DNA of 30,784 bases from Trueperaceae bacterium (GTDB lineage Bacteria; Deinococcota; Deinococci; Deinococcales; Trueperaceae). Where the stretch lies: assembly GCA_011390455.1 (NCBI GenBank), contig JAABSI010000032.1, positions 1 to 30,784 of the forward strand, read 5' to 3'. A model generated the notes under the pieces. The model saw nothing but the letters and a program-made list of their open reading frames with translations. It was not told the origin of the DNA and did no database searches. The translations under genes and the position numbers were made by a program. Below, piece after piece: positions 23,967-30,784 of the stretch; the stretch's first letter is position 1; each line of letters starts with the position of its first letter.

Positions 23967-25262
23967 TCAGTCGCCCGCGCCCATGAGCACGGGGTTGTTG
24001 AGTGCATCGGCGTTGCGGTAGGCCTCGGCGCCGTGTTCGGCGACGTCGAGCCCGCCGACCTCGTGGTGGGCGGAGACGCGGATCCCCATGACGGCCTTGA
24101 GCCCCATGAAGAGTGCGTACGTGGCGACGAAGGCGACGCCGGCGTAGGCGAGCGTCCCCAACAGTTGCACGCCGAGGTTCGCGCCGCCGAAGATGCCGAC
24201 CGCGACGGTGCCCCAGATGCCCACCGTCCCGTGCGCCGAGATCGCGCCGACCGGGTCGTCGATCTTGAGCTTGTCGAAGAACAGGATCGAGTAGGTGACC
24301 AGGACGCCGCCGATGGCGCCGGCGAGGACCGCCCAGATCCCCTGGATCACGTCGGGGCCGGCGGTGATCGACACCAGGCCCGCGATCACGCCGTTGAGCG
24401 TCATGGAGAAGTCGGGCTTCTTGAAGATGCCCCAGCTGAGGAACAGGGCCGCGACGGCGCCGCCGACCGCGGCGAGGTTGGTGTTGAGCATGACCGTCGC
24501 GATCGCGCGGGCGTCGCCCTCGCTGCTGAAGGCGAGCTGCGAGCCGCCGTTGAAGCCGAACCAGCCGATCCAGAGCAGGAAGACGCCCATGCCGGCGAGC
24601 GGGAGGTTGTGGCCGGGCATGGCGACCACCCGGTTGCCCACGTAGCGACCGAGCCGCGGGCCGACCGCGAGCGCGCCCCCGAGCGCGGCGAAGCCGCCGA
24701 CCGCGTGCACCACCGACGAACCGGCGAAGTCGTAGAAGCCCATCTCGGAGAGCCAGCCGCCGCCCCAGTGCCAGCTGCCGAGGTACGGGTAGATGAAGGC
24801 GGTCATCACGACCGCGAAGATCAGGTAGGCGGGGAACTTCATCCGACCGCCGATGGTGCCCGAGACGATCGTCGCGGCGGTGGCGGCGAAGACCATCTGG
24901 AACAGGAAGTCGGCCGCGCCCGGGTAGGCCTCGGCCTCGTAGCCGGCGACGAACAGCGGCGCGCCGTACATGATCGAGAAGCCGACCGCCCAGAAGGCGA
25001 GCCCCGCGATCGCGAGGGTGGCGTAGTTCTTCATGAAGATGTTGACCGCGTTCTTGGAGCCGTGGAGGCCCGCTTCGAGGAGCGCGAAGCCGGGCTTCAT
25101 GTGGAGCACCAGGACGGCGCACATCAGGAGCGCGAAGGTGTCGAACGCGTAGGCGAGTTCGGCGAGCTGGGCGAGCTCGGCGTTCTGCGCGAGCGCGACG
25201 CCGAGCGCCAGAAGTAGCAGGGTGACCGTGGTGCGGAGCCACGGAGCCAGGGATGCGCGCAT
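23967..25262 (-). CDS. amtB: Ammonium transporter
   Basis: A 431-residue Amt channel conducting ammonium/ammonia across the inner membrane. An N-terminal signal-like helix (TTVTLLLLALGVALAQ) precedes eleven expected membrane helices. The twin histidines of the pore are His186 (DFAGSSVVHAVGG, with Asp178) and His344 (ISAHGTVGIWG). The KPGFALLEAG and FMKNYATLAI stretches are typical. The C-terminal tail carries GGLDVAEHGAEAY, the conserved part that contacts PII. The frame stays open to 25316, but ATG 25262 is the start because AGGAGG stands 6 nt upstream of it. It is followed by the PII gene in the common amtB-glnK pair. Confidence 0.96.
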   Translation of the reverse strand: MRASLAPWLRTTVTLLLLALGVALAQNAELAQLAELAYAFDTFALLMCAVLVLHMKPGFALLEAGLHGSKNAVNIFMKNYATLAIAGLAFWAVGFSIMYGAPLFVAGYEAEAYPGAADFLFQMVFAATAATIVSGTIGGRMKFPAYLIFAVVMTAFIYPYLGSWHWGGGWLSEMGFYDFAGSSVVHAVGGFAALGGALAVGPRLGRYVGNRVVAMPGHNLPLAGMGVFLLWIGWFGFNGGSQLAFSSEGDARAIATVMLNTNLAAVGGAVAALFLSWGIFKKPDFSMTLNGVIAGLVSITAGPDVIQGIWAVLAGAIGGVLVTYSILFFDKLKIDDPVGAISAHGTVGIWGTVAVGIFGGANLGVQLLGTLAYAGVAFVATYALFMGLKAVMGIRVSAHHEVGGLDVAEHGAEAYRNADALNNPVLMGAGD

Positions 25263-25315
25263 GTCGTTCCTCCTCGGGGGGGCCGAGCGCCGCAGCGGGG
25301 CTCGGGATGCGCGCA

Positions 25316-25344
25316 ACGGTACGCATAATCTTGCATGGTGTCAA
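25316..25344 (-). promoter_or_regulatory. Sigma70-type promoter of amtB
   Basis: On the minus strand the perfect -35 box TTGACA (25344-25339) is separated by exactly 17 bp from the -10 box TACCGT (25321-25316). This is the best -35/-10 pair in the window and lies in a short A+T-richer patch. The expected transcript has a leader of about 45-50 nt with a strong AGGAGG site. No sigma54 (GG-N10-GC) element was evident. Confidence 0.7.
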
Positions 25345-25466
25345 TAGGTTCGTGGCTGAGCGGCTGAAAGTCTGTGTACGTCGCGCACGAAATGTCGACC
25401 TGGAGAACCGAGCGTCGAGCGAATCTGTCCGCTTTGGCAAGTTTGGCCGTTCATCGTGCACGCAGA

Positions 25467-25502
25467 GCGCGCCCGCGTCGCTTCGGGGCGACGCGGGCGC
25501 GC
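25467..25502 (-). terminator. Perfect 15-bp hairpin after the nucleotidyltransferase gene
   Basis: Arms 25467-25481 and 25488-25502 pair without mismatch around TTCGGG. It begins 19 bp after the stop of the rmlA-like gene and lies upstream of the amtB promoter, so it probably separates the two units. No U-tract is visible. Confidence 0.6.
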
Positions 25503-25521
25503 GGTCGATCGCAGGGAGGCG

Positions 25522-26586
25522 CTACTGCGGCAACAGGATCGAGCTCTTGTCGCCCACGATCATGCGGTGCGTGCTCGGGCGCCGGGTCGCGCCCTCGATC
25601 ACCACGTCCTCGCCGATCAGGCTCGACTGGATGCGCACGTCGACGTTGCGGATGGTCGAGCGGGCGCCGACGGCGGCGTACTCGATCTCGGCGTTCGCGA
25701 ACGTCACGTCGGCGCCCAGGGTGGTGAACGGTCCGACGTACGCGTCCTCGACGGTGGCGCCGGCGCGCACGAGCGCCGGTCCGAAGATGGTCGAGCGGCG
25801 CACGGTCGCACCCTCCTCGACGACCACGTCGCCCACCAGCTGCGAGTCCTCGACCGTGCCGCGCACGTCGCGGCGACGCTCCAGCAGCAGCAGCCGGTTG
25901 GCGTCGAGGATGTCGTCGGGTTTGCCGGTGTCCTTCCACCAACCGGTCACCTCGACCGGTGCGACGCGTCCGCCGCGTTCGATCAAGCGGGCGATCGCGT
26001 CGGTGATCTGGTACTCGCCCTTGGCGCCGGGCTCGAGACCGTCGATGGCGTCGTGGATCGAGGCGTCGAAGACGTAGACCCCGGCGACCGCGAGGTCGGA
26101 GGGGGGATCGGCCGGCTTCTCGACCAGGCGCGTGATGCGGCCCTCCTCGACCACCGCGACGCCGAAGGCGCGCGGATCGTCGACGCGCACCAAGGCGAGC
26201 ACCGCGTTGACGCCCTCGTCGGGCCGGAACGCATCGACGAAGGGCTGGATGCCGTGTTCGAACAGGTTGTCGCCCAGGTACATCACGAACGGATCGTCCG
26301 CCAGGAACTCGTGCGCCACCGAGACGGCGTGCGCGAGCCCCTTGGGCGGGGTCTGCAGCAGGTACGTGCAGCGCGCGTCGCGGTAGCCCTCGAGGGCTTC
26401 CTTGAGGTGGTCGATCGTGTCGTGGCTGACGACGATGCCGATGTCGCGGATGCCCGCGTCCAACAGATCGTCGACGGCGTAGTGGATGAGCGGCTTTCCG
26501 GCTACGTGGATGGTGGGCTTGGGCCGCAGGCTGGTGATCGGGCGCAGCCGTGTGCCGAGGCCCGCGGCGAGGATGAGTCCTTTCAA
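25522..26586 (-). CDS. rmlA: Glucose-1-phosphate thymidylyltransferase, long form
   Basis: A 354-residue sugar-nucleotide pyrophosphorylase. The nucleotidyltransferase signature GLGTRLRPITSLRPKP is at residues 9-24 and is followed by KPLIHYAVDDL, LGDNLF and the VEKP motif (LVEKPADPP). From about residue 245 a left-handed beta-helix of hexapeptide-like repeats replaces the short C-terminus of classical RmlA (GDVVVEEGATV, RAGATVEDAYVGPFTTLG). This matches the long-form, StrD-like group that makes dTDP-glucose for surface sugars or modified hexoses. No rmlBCD genes are present here, so the final sugar is unknown, and UTP or another NTP could be used. The start is TTG 26586, supported by GGAGG 7 nt upstream; TAGCGT at 26610-26605 is a possible -10 box. 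Confidence 0.88.
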   Translation of the reverse strand: MKGLILAAGLGTRLRPITSLRPKPTIHVAGKPLIHYAVDDLLDAGIRDIGIVVSHDTIDHLKEALEGYRDARCTYLLQTPPKGLAHAVSVAHEFLADDPFVMYLGDNLFEHGIQPFVDAFRPDEGVNAVLALVRVDDPRAFGVAVVEEGRITRLVEKPADPPSDLAVAGVYVFDASIHDAIDGLEPGAKGEYQITDAIARLIERGGRVAPVEVTGWWKDTGKPDDILDANRLLLLERRRDVRGTVEDSQLVGDVVVEEGATVRRSTIFGPALVRAGATVEDAYVGPFTTLGADVTFANAEIEYAAVGARSTIRNVDVRIQSSLIGEDVVIEGATRRPSTHRMIVGDKSSILLPQ

Positions 26587-26632
26587 CGGGAACCTCCGGA
26601 CCCGACGCTACCGCGCGGGGCGGACCGGCGAC

Positions 26633-26657
26633 GTGGCGCGCGCCGCGCGCGAGCCAC
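26633..26657 (-). terminator. Hairpin after the two-helix membrane protein gene
   Basis: GTGGCGCGCG can pair with CGCGC-GA-GCCAC (2-nt bulge), a G+C-rich imperfect stem 12 bp after the stop of the small membrane protein gene and before the rmlA promoter region. A terminator is plausible from position only. Confidence 0.3.
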
Positions 26658-26668
26658 GGCGTCCCTCG

Positions 26669-26884
26669 TCAACGGCGCGACGTCAGCATCAGCACGGCGC
26701 CGAGCGCCGCGCTGCCGCCCGCCACCCAAGGAAGCCAGGCCGGATTGCTCGCCGTTTCGACCCCGACCTCCAGATCGCCGATCTCGATCCCGGCGCGATC
26801 GACGAACACCCCGCTCGCCTGCAGCACGAACAACACGACCCCAAGCAGCACGAGCACGAGCCCAACGAGCATCGTCGTTTTCAT
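26669..26884 (-). CDS. Tiny two-helix membrane protein
   Basis: A 71-residue protein with hydrophobic helices at about residues 4-22 (MLVGLVLVLLGVVLFVLQ) and 47-66 (AWLPWVAGGSAALGAVLML), linked by an acidic loop DRAGIEIGDLEVGVET. It resembles small DUF3185-like membrane proteins in layout, but I cannot assign a family with confidence. The frame is open to 26944; ATG 26884 is preferred because GGGAGG lies 6 nt upstream, a -10 box TACCCT sits at 26907-26902, and the hydrophobic helix then begins at once. It is divergent from gldC, sharing a 62-bp promoter region. Confidence 0.72.
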   Translation of the reverse strand: MKTTMLVGLVLVLLGVVLFVLQASGVFVDRAGIEIGDLEVGVETASNPAWLPWVAGGSAALGAVLMLTSRR

Positions 26885-26932
26885 GAGTAGCCTCCCACTC
26901 GAGGGTACGCTTCGCGCGCACGGTGCACGGCT

Positions 26933-26938
26933 TAGGAT
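26933..26938 (+). promoter_or_regulatory. -10 box TAGGAT, leaderless start of gldC
   Basis: TAGGAT is followed by 8 nt and ATG 26947. The interval has no Shine-Dalgarno sequence. An in-frame ATG at 26923 lies upstream of this box and is rejected. Confidence 0.5.
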
Positions 26939-26946
26939 GCACACCT

Positions 26947-27294
26947 ATGAGCCAGACCTCCGAGATCCGCGTGACCGTCACGAGCGGCGACGACGGCGTG
27001 ACCGACCTTCGCTGGCAGGCCGACGACGCCCCCGAACCGGGCCCTCAGGCCGCCGAGGCGATGATCCTGGCGCTGTGGGACGGCGAGCACCGCAACGCCA
27101 TGCGCATCGACCTGTGGACCCCGCGCCTGACGGTCGACGACATGAACGACTTCGTCTACCAGACGCTGCTGTCGCTGGCCGACACGTACCGCCGCGCGAC
27201 CAACGACGACGACCTGATGGTCGAGATGAAGGCCTTCGCCCGCGCGTTCGCCGAGCGCGCCTCGGCGCGCGAACGGCGGCGCGCCGGCGGCTGA
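26947..27294 (+). CDS. gldC: GldC-family protein
   Basis: A 115-residue soluble protein matching the gliding-motility protein GldC of Bacteroidota along its length: the start SEIRVTVTSGDDGV, LRWQADD, EAMILALWDGEHRNAMRIDLWT, then the most conserved part VDDMNDFVYQTLLSLADTYRRAT, and MKAFARAFAER at the end. In Flavobacterium GldC is a small cytoplasmic accessory of gliding. None of the gliding/T9SS genes (gldJ, gldK-N, sprA) is present here, so a motility role is not implied. The C-terminus adds a basic tail (SARERRRAGG). The neighbours are a divergent membrane protein gene and a secreted propeller gene 80 bp downstream with its own -10 box. Confidence 0.8.
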   Translation: MSQTSEIRVTVTSGDDGVTDLRWQADDAPEPGPQAAEAMILALWDGEHRNAMRIDLWTPRLTVDDMNDFVYQTLLSLADTYRRATNDDDLMVEMKAFARAFAERASARERRRAGG

Positions 27295-27363
27295 ACCGCG
27301 GTCGCCGTGGCCGGCGTTCGCGCAAGCGTGGGCGCGCACCCCCCGCTCGGCACCGAGGTGCTC

Positions 27364-27369
27364 TAGGCT
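27364..27369 (+). promoter_or_regulatory. -10 box TAGGCT, leaderless start of the TolB-like propeller gene
   Basis: TAGGCT is followed by 5 nt (CCGGC) and ATG 27375; no Shine-Dalgarno sequence fits. Confidence 0.45.
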
Positions 27370-27374
27370 CCGGC

Positions 27375-28718
27375 ATGGAACCCCATCGTTCGCGAAGCGC
27401 CCGGGTGCGGGTCGCGGTCCGCGCCTCCGCGCCGTCGTCCGCCCGCAGGACCGCCGCATGGGTGCTGCTCGTCGCCCTCGCGGTCGTCGCCGTCCTCCCG
27501 CACGGACGCGCCCAGCTCGCCCCGAACGCGGCGGCGGGGCTGATCGCCTTCGTCGACCTCGACGGCGGCTTGGCGCTGCTCGACCCCGAAACCGGCGCGA
27601 CGGCGTCCGTCGGTGCGGACGGCGTGCGCAGCGCCTTCCCCGTGTGGTCGAGCGACGGCAACCGGGTCGCGGCGATCGTCGCCGATCAGTCCGGCGTGCG
27701 CGTCGACGTGGTGGACGTGGCGAACGGCGCCGAGGTGGCCACCGTGCACCGGGAGGCGGGGCGGAGCCCGATCTACCTCGGTTGGTCGCCCGACGACCGG
27801 TTGCTCGCCGTCCTCGTCGGCCTCCCGACGGGCGGGCTGGCGCTCGACCTGGTGGAGACCGCCGGCGGCGACGGCGCCGTGCGCACGCTCGCCGAGGGCG
27901 CGCCGTTCTACTGGTCGTGGTCGCGGACGGGCCGCTCGCTGCTCGTGCACGTGGACGTGGGGGGTCCGCGCGCGCTCGCCGGGGTGACGTCGATCGACGC
28001 CTTCGAGGTGCGCGAGGCACTGCCCGATCCGGTCGGGTTCCAGTCGCCGGCGCTGTCGAGCGACGACCGCTTCGTGGCGTACGCGCGCCGCGAGCCGGTC
28101 GGTCGCAGCGTGGTCGTCCGCCCGAACCCCGAGCGCCCCGACGTCGCCTTCGAGCCGGTGCTGGCCGCCTTCCAGGGCAGCGCCGCTCTGGCGTGGCGCC
28201 CGGGGCGCGCGCAGCTGGCGGTGCAGCGCTCCACCGAACCGTCGCCGCACCCCTACGGGCCCATCGACCTGATCGATGCCGAGACCGGCGCGGTGCGCCG
28301 GCTCACCGACGAGCTCGTGATCGCCTCCTTCTGGTCGCCCGACGGTCGGCGGCTGGCCACGCTCACGCTCGTGGGCGGGGGCGGCGAGCGCACCATCCAG
28401 GCGCAGGACGAGCCCGCGCTTCGGGTCGCGCTGCCGGCGCAGGCGCAGCGCACCACGCTCGCGCTCAAGGTGATCGACGTCGACACCGGCACCGTGCAGC
28501 CGCTGGGCGTCTTCACGCCGTCGCCGCTCTTCGTGGCGCAGTACCTGCCCTTCTTCGACCAGTACGCGCGCTCGCACCGGCTGTGGTCGCCGGCCTCGGA
28601 CGCCTTGGTGCTGCCGGCGCTCGACGACGACGGGGTGCCGACGCTCGTGCGCTTCGGGGTCGACGGCGAGGTGCGGCCGCTGGTGCCGGGCGACCTGCCG
28701 GCGTGGAACGTGCGCTAG
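27375..28718 (+). CDS. Secreted TolB/WD40-like beta-propeller protein
   Basis: A 447-residue protein. A basic N-terminus (MEPHRSRSARVRVAVR) leads into a hydrophobic stretch at about 28-41 (AAWVLLVALAVVAVLP) and GRAQLAP, a signal peptide or signal anchor. The rest consists of TolB-like blades with the recurring W-S-x-D-G/D-x-R motif: WSSDGNRVAAI, WSPDDRLLAVL, WSRTGRSLLVH, LSSDDRFVAYA, WRPGRAQLAVQ, WSPDGRRLATL and, near the C-terminus, WSPASDALVLP. Seven such motifs suggest a six- or seven-bladed propeller. It probably acts outside the cytoplasmic membrane in binding rather than catalysis; the ligand is unknown. No tol-pal genes are adjacent, so it is not called tolB. Confidence 0.8.
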   Translation: MEPHRSRSARVRVAVRASAPSSARRTAAWVLLVALAVVAVLPHGRAQLAPNAAAGLIAFVDLDGGLALLDPETGATASVGADGVRSAFPVWSSDGNRVAAIVADQSGVRVDVVDVANGAEVATVHREAGRSPIYLGWSPDDRLLAVLVGLPTGGLALDLVETAGGDGAVRTLAEGAPFYWSWSRTGRSLLVHVDVGGPRALAGVTSIDAFEVREALPDPVGFQSPALSSDDRFVAYARREPVGRSVVVRPNPERPDVAFEPVLAAFQGSAALAWRPGRAQLAVQRSTEPSPHPYGPIDLIDAETGAVRRLTDELVIASFWSPDGRRLATLTLVGGGGERTIQAQDEPALRVALPAQAQRTTLALKVIDVDTGTVQPLGVFTPSPLFVAQYLPFFDQYARSHRLWSPASDALVLPALDDDGVPTLVRFGVDGEVRPLVPGDLPAWNVR

Positions 28719-28740
28719 CGGCGCGCCCCGAGGCGGCGGC

Positions 28741-29674
<934 letters not shown>

Positions 29675-29682
<8 letters not shown>

Positions 29683-30769
29683 CGGGCGCCACCTCCTCCG
29701 CGGCGATCTCGCCGGCCGGCTGCTGCTGCGTCACGCAGTGCCACGCGCCGCCGCCCGTGATCAGGGCGCGGGCGCGCAGCCCGATCACCTTCCGATCGGG
29801 GAAGAGGGGACGCAGCAGGTCGAGCGCGCGGGCATCGTTGGGATCGCCGTACATGGGCACCACCACGACGCCGTTGGCCACGTACCAGTTGGCGTAGCTG
29901 GGCGCCAAACGCTGGCCCGCCAGCTCGAGGCGCTCGCGCGGCAGCGGCAGTTCGACCACGTGGTACGGATCGCCCTCGGGCGTGCGCAGCGCGCGCAGGG
30001 TCGCGAGGTTGCGCTGCATCGGGTCGAAGTTGGCGTCGCGCGGGTCCTCGGCCACCGCGCAGACGATCGTGCGGTCGCCGGCGAAGCGCACGATGGTGTC
30101 GACGTGGCCGTCGGTGTGGTCGCCCTCGAGCCCGTCGTCGAGCCAGACGACGTGGCGCACGCCGAGGCCGGCGCGCACGAGCGCCTCGTACTCGCCCTCG
30201 TCCAGTTCCGGGTTGCGGGTGGGGGTGCGGAGGCAGGAGCGGGTGGTGATCAGCAGCCCCTCGTCGTTCACCTCGATCGCGCCCCCCTCCAGCACGTACG
30301 GGAAGGCGAAGCGCCGCATGCCCAGGGTGCGGGCGACCGCCTCGGGGGCGCGATCGTCGCGCGCATGGGCGTACTTGCCGCCCCACGCGTTGAAGCGCCA
30401 GTCGGTGGCGGCGACGGCGCCGTAGCCGTCGACCACGAAGATCGGTCCGTTGTCGCGGAACCAGGCGTCGTCGAGCGGCACCCGGTGGAAGCGCACGTTC
30501 GTCAGGTCCGCGCCGGCGGCGGCGAGCCGGGCGCGCGCATCGGCTTCGGCGGCGGCGTCGGTGACGTTCACCCAGACCGGCTCGAAGGCCGCCAGCGTCG
30601 CCACGAGGGCGGTGAACTCTTCACGGACCGCGCCGAGGTGGCCCTCCCACAGCTCGTCGTCGGCCGGCCAGCTGGTCCAGGTGGCGGCGTGCGGCCCCCA
30701 CTCGGCGGGCATCCGGAAGCCCTGGTCGGCGGGGGTGGGGTGGTCGAGGTGGAGCATGCGGTCTCCCAT
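29675..30769 (-). CDS. aguA: Agmatine deiminase
   Basis: A 364-residue enzyme converting agmatine to N-carbamoylputrescine and ammonia, of the peptidylarginine-deiminase-like family. Catalytic Cys345 is in GGGAWHCVTQQQP; the other conserved residues are in WFRDNGPIF (Asp106), EGGAIEV (Glu161) and GDHTDGHVD (His218, Asp220). Length matches the family. Two starts are possible: ATG 30769, or ATG 30757 four codons later, which has GGGAG 6 nt upstream and may be the better one. The upstream region runs off the window, so neither the promoter nor a nearby arginine decarboxylase, which would supply agmatine, can be seen. Confidence 0.96.
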
Positions 30770-30784
30770 GGGCGCGCGATGGTC

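Noticed and set aside
25263..25316. Start of amtB at 25316 instead of 25262
   Set aside because: It would place the -10 box inside the coding region and ignore the AGGAGG site 6 nt before ATG 25262.

Overview
The window is very G+C-rich (roughly 70% by eye) and looks like chromosomal DNA of a member of the Deinococcota, perhaps a Trueperaceae-like lineage. The best marker is the truncated gene at the left edge. It encodes Gfh1, the Deinococcus-Thermus-specific GreA paralogue, with the acidic DDYDD coiled-coil tip. A second sign is that at least nine starts have a TANNNT -10 box only 5-8 nt upstream, the arrangement of the leaderless promoters known to be common in Deinococcus. Assignment below phylum level is inference. 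I saw no tRNA, rRNA, CRISPR array, transposase or phage gene.

Layout: 2-430 gfh1 (partial, +). 507-3561 (-) is a glycine betaine/proline-type ABC uptake operon in the order proX-proW-proV. 3788-4146 (+) holds a possible 31-codon ORF overlapping a small hypothetical gene, followed by lysS and a small membrane-protein gene (to 5952). A gene-free stretch of about 470 bp with several strong hairpins (5953-6424) precedes a 7.4-kb gene (6425-13816, +). That gene encodes a 2463-residue lipoprotein built of MBG/YDG and other Ig-like modules with a lectin-like C-terminus, and it contains a recent 480-bp tandem duplication.

13926-17101 (-) carries an M3 oligoendopeptidase, an alpha/beta-hydrolase esterase and a VapBC toxin-antitoxin pair. 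17182-21300 (+) carries a GH13 amylase-family enzyme, a possible 29-codon leader ORF, a REC-EAL phosphodiesterase and a membrane histidine kinase. The last three ORFs are joined by GTGA overlaps, so they probably form one signalling operon that lowers c-di-GMP. 21340-26884 (-) holds a luciferase-like flavin oxidoreductase, a secreted beta-propeller protein, the amtB-PII ammonium operon with a textbook promoter, a long-form RmlA-like nucleotidyltransferase and a tiny two-helix membrane protein. 26947-28718 (+) has a homologue of the gliding-motility protein GldC and a secreted TolB-like propeller. 28741-30769 (-) has aguA-aguB, which convert agmatine to putrescine.

Most of the window is housekeeping or ordinary accessory metabolism: osmolyte uptake, ammonium uptake, polyamine synthesis and peptide or sugar turnover. 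The least explained parts are the giant modular lipoprotein with its structured leader, the leader-ORF/REC-EAL/kinase operon, the GldC homologue outside Bacteroidota, and the small gene pair before lysS. Several gene ends, convergent or head-to-tail, are separated by perfect G+C-rich hairpins without U-tracts.
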